From positions 686,520,583 to 686,584,582 of the forward strand of contig NC_081412.1 in assembly GCF_030272615.1 (NCBI RefSeq): a stretch of DNA of 64,000 nucleotides. Reading direction: 5' to 3'. Below, piece after piece: positions 33,139 through 44,552 of the stretch. This stretch comes from Cryptomeria japonica. Its lineage: Eukaryota > Streptophyta > Pinopsida > Cupressales > Cupressaceae. Made by a program: the position numbers and the translations under genes. Position 1 is the stretch's first letter, and each line of letters starts with the position of its first letter. The notes beneath the pieces were generated by a model. The model made no database searches, was not told the DNA's origin, and saw nothing but the letters and a program-made list of their open reading frames with translations.

Positions 33139-34236
33139 TTGAGATTTCTCGAACAAGAAGAATCTGAGAAAGTTCTTAACGAAGTTCACGTAGGTATTTG
33201 TGGCACACACTCATTGGCTAAGAAACTTCTTCATATGGGTTACTATTGGCCTACTATGGAGAGAGATTCATTCACATATGCCAAGAAATGCAAACAATGT
33301 CAGATCCATGGGAATCTCATCCACGCACCAGCACAATAATTGTATCCTATGGCAGGATCATGGCCATTTTCTCAATGGGGCCTTGATTTGGTAGGTAAGA
33401 TAAATCCTTCATCCTCTAATGGACATAAGTTCATTTTGACTACTACTGAATATTTCACTAAATGGATTGAAGTAGTGCCTTTGCCAAAAGTGACAGGAAA
33501 ACAAATATTATCATTCATCTTGAATTATATAATCTATCACTATGGAGTTCCTGTGACCATTATCACTAATAATGGAAGACCATTTAAGAATCAAGATATG
33601 AAGGAACTATGTGAGCAATTCTATATCCAACATAGGTTTTCTATTCCATATTATCCACAAGCAAATGGTCAAGCTGAGGCATCAAACAAGAGTATCTTGA
33701 AAATCTTGAAGAAAACAGTCAATGAAGCTAGAAAAGATTGGCATATTCAGCTAAATCATGCTCTTTGGGCATACTGAACCAGCATTCATACACCAATGGG
33801 GGCAACTCCATATTGCTTAGTCTATAGATTAGAAGCCATATTACCAATATAAGTAGAGATACCTTCTCTATGAGTTTCCTTGAAAGGTCTTATACCAGAA
33901 GAAGAACAACGAGTCTCTAGACTTCAAGAACTTGAGATGATCCATGAATGTCACCAAAATGCAATAGATCATTTGAAGGTATATCAACAGAGAATGGAAA
34001 TAATTTATAATTACGAATTCAAACCATGCATTTTTCAGATTGGAGATATAGTTCTAAGGGAGAATCCAAGAAATCAGCAAGCCCGAGAAAAGAAGGGTAA
34101 ATTTGAACCAAATTGGTTAGGTCCTTTTGTCATAGTAGCAGCATATGGCTCAAGAGAATACAAGTTATCTACCCCTGAAGGTGATTGGTTTGATGAACCT
34201 ATCAATTCTATCCATCTCAAGAAATTCTATGCTTGA
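33139..34236 (+). pseudogene. Tat integrase
   Basis: HHCC module (EVHVGICGTHSLAKKLLHMG, CKQCQIHG), then the core: WGLDLVGKI, ITNNGRPFKNQDMKELCEQF and YYPQANGQAEASNKSILKIL. The second catalytic Asp is Asn (AAT at 33568-33570 where GAT/GAC is expected). After a stop near 33776 the C-terminal domain continues at 33880-34236 with FQIGDIVLRENPRN, KFEPNWLGPFVIVAAYGSRE and the end at TGA 34234. Dead by stops and by loss of the Asp. Confidence 0.92.
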
Positions 34237-36497
34237 GATATAAAGTCCTGGAAAAAATCAATAAAAAGCATATAAAGTCCTGAAGAAATCAATAAAAAAT
34301 AAAAAAACCAGAAAATCCCTAAAAATCATAAAAAAGTAGAAAAGAAGAGCAAAAAAGAAAAAAAAGAAAAAAAAATGGAAAAAATGCAATAAATTTAGAT
34401 AGTGAAAACCTGGTAAATAGGCGCTATCTAAAAAAAGTGAGTTCTTCCATCTATGAGATCGCTTTGCGCACCTATTCACTCAATCCTATCGTATTTATCG
34501 CTGCCATCTATCTTAGCTCATCCATTTCATCTTTTGCATCCATTGCTCTGAACCATTAGCATAAAATATGCAGCTTACCAACAATCATCAACCTTTGACA
34601 TACTTGTTGTAGTCACTGTCTTAGATTTTATCAGAATCAATCAATCTGCATTCGTATCCCGCCATGGTTTGGATCTTGATCAATTCATACATCCATAATA
34701 AATTTTTGTTTTTGCTGGAGGCAAAATCCTAACTCCTTTTGCAAAGGTGATCTTTTGAAAAATCCAAAACATTCGGAAAACTTAGAAAAACCAAAAACAC
34801 CTAGGATTTAGAAATAAATAACAAGGCAACAAACGAAGGTCAAGGCATTTCGTGACAACTGAATCATGAAACTCAGAAAATGAAGAATCAACTAGCAAGT
34901 AACAAAATATTATCAATGATCATTCATTAAGATGATTATATCAGTTAATGACCATGGGAACATGTGAATGACATACAAGATTCACTGTTTATATCTTGAT
35001 TTTATCTCTAATCATGTACTCTATGCGACTCAAGGATGTCCATGACTAGAGAAGCTATGATGCGGCATGATTATTTTCTTTTGATTGTTGTCTATGGTTT
35101 ATCTCTTATTAAGGTATGTACTTGTCTAAGGATATGATTGACAAAAGATCAAAAAGGACGTTCTGAGTCATGCATGAAAGGAGATAATCCTTGTCTGTTC
35201 TGCAAGAAATACTCAGGTCAGCTTGATTTATTATATCAAGTTGCTTGTATTAACTTGCTATATCAAAATACATGTAAGAAATACTCAGGTCAGCTTGGAA
35301 CATTATGTCAAGTTTCTTGTATTCTCTTACAATATTTTTAAGCTCGATGATGAAGTCAAGCACTGTTACAAGAAAAGCATATGAAGAATGGTAGTATCAT
35401 TTTTAGATTAGCTCATTATTCGTCTGCATTATAAGCATTCATTGTCAGTTGCAATATAAGAATTTCATTTCAATCATAAATCAATGGTCATAAATAAAGA
35501 TTGAGTATACTTGGACAAAAAAAAACAATTTGCATTAGGATCATTGAAGTTCATTAAGATCATTTAGTTGCATCTTTTCACTTAGATTCATAAACATTAC
35601 ATATAAAACATCAAAAACATTTGAATAACATATTCCATAATCATTCATTTGCATATAGATCATTTCATTCACATCATTTAAGTTAGTAATCATTTTCATT
35701 TGCATTTTCAAAATCAAAAGCATGTCATTTCCATCACCATTGCATTATATATAGATCATCATCATAAAAACTAAAAAGAAAAGAAAATCATCCATATAAT
35801 CAATGCGTATAGATCATCATAATATAGAGTAACATGCATAATAAAAGATCATCATATAGAGTTCATGTCTGCATATAGATCATCATAAAACACTAAAAAG
35901 TCCAAGTATACAATGATATCAGATCAAAAAAACAAGTGCATCATCAATATAAATCAAGTCAAGGCTGTTATGTGCCACTACCACCTAACTTTGTCTGTCT
36001 ATGTGGTTGTGGGTGAGAAGATCCTCCAGATACCTATCTCACAGGATCACCACTCCTTTGAGGAGGTCCCATGACTCAACCATTGCTAGTATCCATCCTC
36101 ATAGTGGTATGATAGCTACCTTCTCTCTGGCTCTCTGCGACTAAATCCTCATATAATCATCGCTAGTGTGATGTCTCCTTCCCAGCCCAAAATAGTGCTC
36201 TAACGGTATCAACTGAAAGAGTGCCTGATCCAACTTATTGAATGTGATCAAGGAGAACCTGAGTATCATGTTGTCTCCTAACAGTCATGTATCTCTCTAT
36301 CATGAGTGTCTATACCTATGCTCTAAGATGATCTATCTATGCTCTGAGACTATGCATGATCTCATGCTCTGGCACATCCTACTGAGGGACATGATCCCCA
36401 ATCCCCTCATCTCCACCTCCCTATCCACCTGTTGGAATATTTGTCCGAGTAGCTCTCAGATTCCATCGTCTAATAAGTGGAACATCATCCTCTGGAT
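34237..36497 (+). other. Tat 3' non-coding region
   Basis: Between integrase and the 3' end, without a supported gene. A-rich tract at 34255-34375. A 72-base tandem pair around 'aagaaatactcaggtcagct' lies at 35205 and 35277. Many scattered 'atagatcatcat' repeats lie at 35745-35925. No polypurine tract precedes the 3' LTR, because a copy of the left flank intervenes. Confidence 0.65.
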
Positions 36498-37469
36498 TCT
36501 CTTGAGAGGTCATCACCACACTCTTTTCTCATCACATTTATTTTGGGTGGCTAGGGTAGCTTGCCATGAAATATTTTTCTTCAGAATTATGCATCTCATT
36601 TTAGTCACAACCCCATATCACAAAGTGAAAAAATGAAGAAACCCCAAATGAGTATATGCACAAAGTTGTGGCACCAAAAAGGTGACAATTTATTTTTGCC
36701 CAAAAGAAGCCATTTGGAAAGCACCAAATGTTTTCATTGCATGTGGTTTTAGAAGATCATATAAGTTTTCAAATAGTCAAATTTTAGTAATCAACATGCT
36801 TATATTATCATTCTCTCACTCTCTTTATCTCCACCAAAATCTAGACCTATAGATCTCTCTTTGTCCTCTCTCCTCCAAGATCTAACATCTCTTATCCTTC
36901 ACTCACTACTATATGTCTTCTCTCTCTCTTTACACACCTCCCCCTTGTTAAATGTCTAGAAAACTGAGAGGGGCAGTGAATCAGTTGTCAATTAAACTTT
37001 AAAATTCTTTCATAGATCTACAATAGCCAACATATGAATTATTTAACATGAACAAATGTAAACATGAAAGCATACGTATACACAAAGAAAGCATACATAA
37101 TGAGCACCAGATATAATGTGGAAAACCTAAGAAGGGAAAATCCATAGAGATTATTAGTTCTCAATATATAACACCTGTCAAGGTGACACCGGTTAAGGTG
37201 ATTTTTAAAAATTAGGCGGCTCACTGCCGAAAGAGAATGAAATAAAATAAAATTTACCACTATGATACAACTACCACAAATAGAAATGCCAAAACAACCT
37301 CTGGTACGTAACAACACACTACACACCTTCACACAACTTCTTACATCAATCATGAGTCAGATTTAGCTTTTCAATCTCGCATATCTTCCATACCTCATTC
37401 ATTTACTTATACAATTCTCCTAACTACATAACCATCCAAGTCGACCAAAACATAAATTTGAAACAGGCC
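36498..37469. repeat. Second copy of the Tat left flank (matches 7315-8466)
   Basis: 36498-36945 repeats the host flank 7315-7925 without the 170-base CT-containing insert, and 36946-37469 repeats the outer part of the copia A 3' LTR (7926-8466). It ends at AGGCC (37465-37469), the counterpart of target site AGGTC, and runs straight into the Tat 3' LTR. It is not part of a normal Tat element. Confidence 0.9.
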
Positions 37470-38654
37470 TGTATACATATAAAAATGGCTATGAGCAATT
37501 AAATAAATATTTATATTTATTGAATATTTATTTTTCTATTAAATAGTTAATTTGAAAAGATTAATTTATTTAATTCATTTCGTGTCTCTCTATTAATTAA
37601 TTTAATTGAAATATTTTATTAATTAATTCATCTATCCTATTCCTCTAATTAACTAAATATCTAAATATTTAATTATTCTTCTAATCAGTTAATTAAATAT
37701 CTAATATTTCATTATTCCTCCAATCATTTAAATATATAATATTTAATGGTTATTCTTCTATCCTATAGTCTCAAATATTAAATAATTCTTAATTATTTAA
37801 TGTCTTTCCCAACTCATTCTTCCATCTTCACTTCATCTTCCCTTTGCCAACTCATCAATCATGTGGCTAAAGATATTAATATTTCTTAAATATTAATTCA
37901 TCATTTATCTCCAACTTCCAAATTTAATGAAATATTGTGTACGGACACATATTTCTTAACCTTCTTCTATATTCTCTCCAACATCCCTACATCTTAGGAA
38001 GGACTTAAGTCCAATTGTCCTTTCATGCCTAAATCTTCTCCAACCATCCCTAGATTCCCCTAGCCAGCAACCTAGTCAAGGTGAGATGAGTGACACTTGT
38101 CTTCTCCTTCCCTCTTTCTCTCAACCTTCACCTTTTCTCATAGTCATCCAAATCTGCAGATCTGATCATGATTATTGATCTAGGCCACATCATCTTATCC
38201 TCTCAAAGGCTATTAAATTAGGAGTTTGAGTTGAGAAAGAGTTAGTCTTCAAGTGGGTTTTCAAGTTAATCATTTGTGAAAACTTATGCATCTGTGAGTT
38301 TTAATATTGAAGCAATTTAATAATTTAACATTTCTTATTTAGCATAATCATTTAGCTTTAAATAATTTGCATTGCATATCAAAGTATCAGTTAACCATCG
38401 GTTATCGGTCCATTCTTCATATGCCATCTTGGAAGCTACCAGTGCTTGTCTGAGATCAAATCATCTGCAACCAAGAATATTGGAGTTAGGACACAATGAG
38501 ACTTAAATCATGAAGGTAATATGGTTTTTATTTTAATAATTCATTTCATGTAGTTTCATTGGTTGAGTTTGGATTTGTTGTAGCATTTCCTTTGTATTTT
38601 GTGAAACGAATATGTTGCAGGTAGTATTTTGATGATGAAATTCAAGTCGACACA
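37470..38654 (+). repeat. Tat element 3' LTR
   Basis: Starts TGTATACAT, ends GTCGACACA, and is followed by target duplication AGGTC at 38655-38659. Same sequence as 8467-9638 with scattered substitutions and small indels. Confidence 0.92.
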
Positions 38655-39103
38655 AGGTCTACACTAAACATTCCCATGGTGGAAATGAATGAGAATTGGA
38701 CCACACCACAACACACTTCATTGGTAAAATCAACACGTTACACATCCCTCACAAATACTGTAGCCAAAATAAGATTTATACAATATATAGATGTCGAATC
38801 TCCAATTCTGGATTAGACTGGACCCAAAATAACACTTTCTCAACTTAGCAAAACAAGAATGGAACCAAGATAAACGTGAATCAAAGCAATCAACACCATA
38901 TCTAGAAAACGGAGAAATTTGGATAACCAACAACACTATCAATTACCATCTGGAGCACAACTTTTAGAGCACCAAACAATTTAGGAAACATATTCTGGAT
39001 CATGAACTCAGAAAAACCAATACCATACCAAATCAATATGTTGACATCAATGACAATCATTAATGACAACCATAACAACATCATCAACATTACATTTGTA
39101 ACA
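38655..39103 (-). repeat. Copia A 3' LTR, inner part
   Basis: Continues the copia A LTR from 'aggtctacactaaacattcc', matching 43870-44321, and ends at 'acatttgtaaca', the LTR start on the minus strand. Confidence 0.92.
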
Positions 39104-39118
39104 ATCTCCCCCTTTGCC
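39104..39118 (-). other. Copia A polypurine tract
   Basis: On the minus strand TGGCAAAGGGGGAGAT lies directly before the 3' LTR start TGTTACAAATG. Confidence 0.9.
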
Positions 39119-39419
39119 ATTGATGATAGCATCCATCAACAAAAAACTAAAAAAAAACTATGTTTCTAAAACTTTTCAACTCTTTTTGCATCACTATTTC
39201 TTTGCATTTCTCCCTCGTTGACATCAATTACAAAGGTGGGAACACATCCCCCTGTGAAACTTACTCCACTCTCCCTAAGAGGAAACCACCAAGCATTAGT
39301 CTAGACAAGAATGATCATGCAATTTACTAGACTAGTGCACATCCAAATGCACATCAACTAGAACTAGGAAGGGGTAATACCCCTATACTCAAAAGTATCT
39401 TTACATAATGTCTTTGTGA

Positions 39420-39870
39420 AGATATTGCAATCTTCTCTTTTGTAGGTACATACTCATGCCTTACTTCATTATCCAACACCTTTCCCTCAAGAAGTGATAC
39501 TGAATAGATATATGCTTTGTTCTGGAATGTTTTACCAAATTATTAGAAATATTTATTGCACTGGTGTTCTCACACATAATTGAGATAGGCTCATCAAAAA
39601 ATACACTGATAGCCTTCAAAGTTTATTTCATCCAAAGTACATGTATGTATCACAAAGATACTATAATATATTCATCTTTAGCAGTGGATAGAGGCACAAA
39701 ATCCTGCTTCTTACTTGGCCAAGAAACTAACCGAGAGCTAAGGAAAAATGCTCCACCACTTGTACTTTTTTTGTCATCAACACTTCCTGCCCAATCTACA
39801 TTTGTTTAAGTTGTCAAAGTAAAATTTGAATATCTGGGATACCATAATCCAAACTCTTCTATTCCCTTAA
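39420..39870 (-). pseudogene. Copia A RNase H, decayed
   Basis: Recognisable STSGGAFFLSSRLVSW-like sequence near 39720-39790 followed by PLSTAKDEYI; many stops after that. Position between RT and the polypurine tract fits copia order. Confidence 0.75.
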
Positions 39871-40139
39871 AATATTAGAATATTATTTTTACTATAGCAA
39901 CATGTGATTCTTATGGTTCTTGTTGAAATATAGCTACTAAACAAACAACATACATGATATCGACTCTAGTTGCAGTCAAATATAATAGTCCCCCAATCAT
40001 TCATTAGTACTTACTTGCATCAGCCTTAGGATATTTATCATCTTTTGTTAATTTGCATCCAGTTGTCATAGGTGTACACACCAGTTTAAAATTCTCCAAC
40101 GCAATTTTCTTCAATAATTCTTTGACATATTTAGACTAA

Positions 40140-40800
40140 GAAATGAAAATTCCTTTGCTATTTCGATTCACTTGCAATCCAAGGAAGAAATTTAACTCAC
40201 CAATCATGGACATCTCAAATTCCTTCTACATCACTAGAAAATCTTCTACACATACCATCATTTCCTCCAAATATTATGTCATCAACATACACTACAATAA
40301 TTAAGATTTTACCCGAATCAACTTTGAATAAAAATTACCGTAAGCAAATCGCTTTTGAAAAATTTGACCAATCAAATCCGCATCTTGCCTTCCATACCAA
40401 GTTCTAGGAGCTTGTTTCAATACACACAAAGCCTTCTTCAACCTGCAAACAATATCTAGATTATCTCTCAACTTAAATCCTTCTAGTTGTTCAATATAAA
40501 CTTCTTCTTTCAATTCTCCATTAAAAAATGTTGATTTTATATCCATTTGATAAAATTTGAAGTCCTTAAACATTGTAAAGGCTAAGAACAACCTAATAGC
40601 TTCCATTTGAGAAATTGGTGTAAATGTTACCTCAAATTCAATGTCTTCAACCTAAGTGTAACCCTTGCGAACCAACATTGCTTTGTTTCTTACAACCTTT
40701 CCATCTTCATCTATCTTGTTTTGGTATACCCACTTTGTTCCAGTTACATTTTTATCTGTCGGTCTGTGTACAACTTCCCATGTCTAATTTTTTTCAATTT
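40140..40800 (-). pseudogene. Copia A reverse transcriptase
   Basis: Read downwards: TKWVYQNKIDEDGKVVRNKA, a stop, FKFYQMDIKSTFFNGELKEE, VCRLKKALCVLKQAPRTWYG, then in another frame the catalytic VVYVDDIIFGGND (about 40270-40305, intact YVDD). The usual GLKQ is VLKQ. Stops and a frame change inactivate it. Confidence 0.88.
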
Positions 40801-41107
40801 GGTCTAGTTCTTCTCTCATTGCCTTTATCTAGTTTTGATTATTACAAGCTTCTTCTACTGACTTCAGTTTAGTCTCAGAAAGTAAACATTAAAAAACTTA
40901 TTCTTGAGCCACCTTACTTCTTGTAATAATTCCTTTGTTCTTGTTTCCAATAATCTAATCTTTGGAGTGATACCTTTGTACATACCTCGGGGTCTTTGAC
41001 ATAGTTTCTAAAGCATCCTAAGTTTCATTTTTCTTTTCTTCTTCTTTATTTTCCTCTTCCCTTCAGGTGTCAAAGGACTCATCTAATTCATGTATCCTGC
41101 TAATTTA

Positions 41108-41830
41108 TCAATCTTTAAAAATGTCTTCATCAACCTTCACATTTGCACTTTCAACAATTTTGTTTAGTCTTTTGTTGTAACACCAATATGCCTTGCTCCT
41201 TGTAGAGTGTCCTAGGAATATGCCTTCATCTACTCTTCTATCAAATTTTCCAAGATTGTTCTCTTTTCGGATATAACATCTGCTTCCAAATACCTTGAAA
41301 TAATTCACTGTTAGAATCCTTCCATGCCATAGTTCATATGACGTTTTCCCATATCTTTTCTAAAATAGAATTATATTAAGGGTGTATATTGTTGTCTGTA
41401 TAGCTTCTCTCTAGTAAATCTCTAGTATTATTGCTCCTTTGATCATCATTTTGGGTGCCTCTTGTACAGTTCTATTCATTCTTTCCACTACACTATTTTG
41501 TTGTGGTATTCTTGAGGTGGATAATTGTCTTCTAATTCCATGTTTCTCACAAAAAATGTTAAACTCATCAAAAATAAATTCTCCTCCTCTGACAGATCTC
41601 AAACACTTAATTCTTCTATCAACTTCATTCTCAACTCTTGCCTTGAATATTTTGAATATTTCTAATGCTTCTAATTTATCCTTTAAAGATGCAACCCATG
41701 TCATTCTAAAATGATCATCAATTAATAGCATGAAATACCTCTCATCTTGTATACTTCTCATTCTAGTAGGACCATATAAGTTTGTGTGCACTAAGTCCAA
41801 CAGTCTGGTAGAATATTATTTTTTTCCTCT
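41108..41830 (-). pseudogene. Copia A integrase
   Basis: MDLVHTNLYGPTRMRS, LLIDDHFRMTWVASL (first Asp present), CLRSVRGGEFIFDEF (second catalytic Asp is Val, GTC at 41593-41591) and QQNSVVERMNRT (Glu present). The C-terminal part 41108-41308 has YFKVFGSRCYIRKE and GIFLGHSTRSKAYW. A stop near 41410 and the lost Asp make it dead. Confidence 0.9.
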
Positions 41831-41999
41831 AAAAGTTGCTTTTGTCTACCTTCCCTCTTGACATTCTTTGCAAATATTGTTATTTGGCTTGGTCAATCTT
41901 AGTAAATCTATTACCATGAGTGTTGAACTAATGTTTACCAAATTGTCAAATTTGATGTGACACATCCTACTATGCCAGAGTCAACTATCATTGAACTGA

Positions 42000-42370
42000 G
42001 ATAACAAATAGTGTCTTGTAGCTCCTTCTATCAAATACATGTTTCCACTAGTCCTTTTCCCTTCCACAATAACAGTTTTGGATCTCTTCCAAATCTCACA
42101 ACCACCATCCTAAAACCCAATATTGTAGTCATTTTCACACATTTGTCCAACACTTAGGAGATTATGATGCAAACCCTTCACATAGTAAACATTGTCAGTA
42201 TTATGTTTTCCATCAAAGGTAATAGAGTCAATTCCCATAATTTGTGTTGTCTGGTCATCTTTGAACCTAACAGAACATCCATCATATTTCTCAAGTTTTA
42301 CAAACTTAGTCTTATCACCGAACATATGATTTGAACATCCACTATCAATCAGCCATTTATTCTATCTCTC
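42000..42370 (-). pseudogene. Copia A aspartic protease
   Basis: KWLIDSGCSNHMFGDKTKF near 42300-42355 keeps the DSG triad, followed by GIDSITFDGKHNTDNVYYVK and NLLSVGQMCENDYNIGF. A stop lies after IGF. Confidence 0.85.
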
Positions 42371-43322
42371 CTAGCATGTAAAGCAATAGCAATAGTTTTA
42401 ACAATATCATAAACATCAGTCTTAGGTACATCCTTTTCTACCAAAACCAAATAGTCATTTTCATAGTATGATTCATTATTTGAGATACCAACATCATCTT
42501 TAACATAATAGGCTTTGTTATTAAACTTCCCTTTATTTTCTCTAAATTTTTTTTGTGTTCCTTTCTCCATACATCTAGTAGCTATGTGACCAATCTTTCC
42601 ACATCTAAAGCATTTAAGGGTTAACATACCTTTATATTTGACAATGCCTTTCTTCAAATTCCTCACAAATTTTGCTTCCATCTCATCTAAGCTTTCATCA
42701 TCTAGGTCTTCCTCTGTAGCTTTAAACATTGTCTCATATTTAGCTTTGTCTTTTCCAAACTTCCTCATCTCAAATGTGGTCAGAGTGCGATATAGTTGTT
42801 CTCTAGTGAACTTCTTTGAATCATAGAATTCTTCAATAGAAGAGATCTTATCACTGTAACTTTCTAGTAGGGTCATCAAAATATTCTCCATTATGTCTTC
42901 ATTATTTAAGGTGTTCCCAAGTTCTCTAATTTCATTTACTGCACTATCAACCCTCTGAAAATAACTTGATAATTTAACTCGGGCATTTCCTTCATAGATT
43001 TCCCTTAACTTTTCCCAAACTTCATAAGCAATATTTAATGAAATAACCTTTGTTAATTCATTTTTTGATAAAGCACTAAAGATGGCATACCTTTCTTTTT
43101 CATTTTCTTCATAAGCCTAAATCTCATCCCAAGTAGTAAGACCATTTGCTGGGAGTACAAACTAGTTTTCACCTCTTTCCAAGTATTGTAACCCAAGGAG
43201 ATCAGGTAACCTCTCATTTTCACTTTCCAGAAGCCATAGTTGGAACCCTCAAATATAGGAATGATTAGTTTATGCAGCATCAAATATACCTCAAGCAGTT
43301 CATCTCTTTTGCAAGGAACCAA
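42349..43322 (-). pseudogene. Copia A gag
   Basis: Starts near 43265 with IPIFEGSNYGFWKVKMRGYL (copia gag N-terminus). A frame change near 43140 and stops follow. The C-terminal 180-codon stretch (42349-42891) holds LYRTLTTFEMRK and the intact zinc knuckle CFRCGKIGHIATRC near 42585-42625. Confidence 0.9.
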
Positions 43323-43323
43323 A

Positions 43324-43335
43324 GCTTTAATACCA
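43324..43335 (-). other. Copia A primer-binding site
   Basis: On the minus strand TGGTATTAAAGC stands two bases after the LTR end CA. It resembles the Met-type site with C-to-T and G-to-A changes. Confidence 0.85.
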
Positions 43336-43337
43336 AT

Positions 43338-44321
43338 TGTTGAATGTCTAGATAATTGAGAGGGGGGGTGAATAAATTGTCAAATAAACTTTTTAATTAT
43401 TTCATAGATCTAGGATAACCAACTAATGAATTATTTAACATGAACAAATGTAATATGAAAGCACAAATATACACAAATAAATCATATACAATAAACACCA
43501 GATATGACATGGAAACCCCATGAAGGGAAAAACATGGAGAATGTTAGTTCTCAAAATATGACACTTGTTAGGGTGACACCAGCTAAGGTGATTTTTAAAA
43601 AGGTGGCTCACTGCTAGAATGCTCACTTCTAGAAGAGAAAGAAAGAAAAGAAAATCCACCACTATGATACAACTACTACAAATAGAAATGCCAGAATAGC
43701 CCCTGGTACCTAACAACACACTACACACCTTTGCACAACTTCTCACATCAATCATTAGTCAAATTTAGGTTTCCAATCTCACATATCTTCCATATCTCAT
43801 TCATTTACTTATACTGTCCTCCTGACTACATAACCATCCAAGCCAGCCAAAACATAATTTTGAAATAGGTCTACACTAAACATTCTTATGGTGGAAAGGA
43901 ATGATAAGTGGACCACACCACAACACACTTCATCAATCAAATCAACACGTTACACATCCCTCATAAATACTGTATTTAAAATAAGATTCATATGTTACAC
44001 AAATGTTGTTTCACAATATCTAATTCCAGATAAGACCAAACCCAAAATAACACTTTCTCAACTTAGAAAAACAAGAATGGAACCAAGATAAACATGAATC
44101 CAATAAATCAACACCATATCCAGAAAACAAAGAAATTCATATCACAAACAACACTATCAATTACCATCCAAAGCATAACTTATGGAACATCAAATAGTTC
44201 AAGAAACATATTCTAGATCACCAACTCTGAAAAACCAGTACCATACCAGTTCATTATGTTGACATTAATGACAATCAACAATGACAACCATAACAACACC
44301 ATCAACATCACATTTGCAACA
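43338..44321 (-). repeat. Copia A 5' LTR (984 bp)
   Basis: On the minus strand starts TGTTGCAAATG and ends ATTCAACA. Intact reference copy for the split 3' LTR. Flanked outside by target duplication CCCCT (44322-44326). Confidence 0.93.
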
Positions 44322-44552
44322 CCCCTCACTACCTCCCTACATCTATTTCTCTAGGTCTCTCCCACCCTCTCTCCCTTTGTACCTCACCTTCCCTCCTTAC
44401 CCCCATCTCTCTCTCTCTTATTATTTCTTTTCCCTCTCCCTCCCACCCTCTCTCTCCTCATTCCTATGACTCTCTTTCCCTCCACATTTACTTATCTACC
44501 TCTCCCTCCTTGTCTCATTAACCACCTCTCTCTCACCACCTCAAAAGCCACT
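44322..44552. repeat. Pyrimidine-rich tract, right half of the copia A target site
   Basis: Almost pure C/T with 'ctctctccc' runs. It continues the tract that ends at 7925, so before insertion the two were one stretch. The Ser/Pro/Leu-rich frames here are low-complexity artefacts. Confidence 0.85.

Larger units (their letters stand above)
8467..38654 (+). mobile_element. Tat/Ogre-like Ty3/gypsy retrotransposon, host of two further insertions
   Basis: 5' LTR 8467-9638, 3' LTR 37470-38654, target duplication AGGTC at 8462-8466 and 38655-38659. The primer-binding site is at 9642. Coding order is gag, protease, G-patch/linker, RT, RNase H, second RNase H, integrase. The extra archaeal-type RNase H before integrase is the hallmark of the Tat lineage. 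The element is broken by a chromovirus (10897-18729) and by copia B (about 20.6-27.97 kb), and its 3' end carries a copy of the left flanking DNA (36498-37469). All frames are degenerate. Confidence 0.9.
7926..44321 (-). mobile_element. Copia A: Ty1/copia LTR retrotransposon, split by nested insertions
   Basis: Outermost element of the nest, on the minus strand. 5' LTR 43338-44321 (984 bp). The 3' LTR is split into 7926-8466 and 38655-39103; the two parts minus the 5-base target duplication of the inner element give 985 bp, the same length as the other LTR. Five-base duplications CCCCT at 7921-7925 and 44322-44326 close the borders. The internal region is 39104-43337, with gag, protease, integrase, reverse transcriptase and RNase H in copia order, all decayed. 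Everything between 8467 and 38654 inserted later. Confidence 0.92.

Noticed and set aside
34258-34479. Phe-rich minus-strand frame after the Tat integrase
   Set aside because: Artefact of an A-rich tract on the plus strand.
37039-37353. Minus-strand frame similar to one at 43435-43755, which could suggest a conserved gene
   Set aside because: Both lie in copies of the copia A LTR; the similarity is that of the LTR, with no codon-type conservation visible.
44281-44469. Ser/Pro-rich frame in the pyrimidine tract
   Set aside because: Low-complexity C/T sequence opens one strand by chance.
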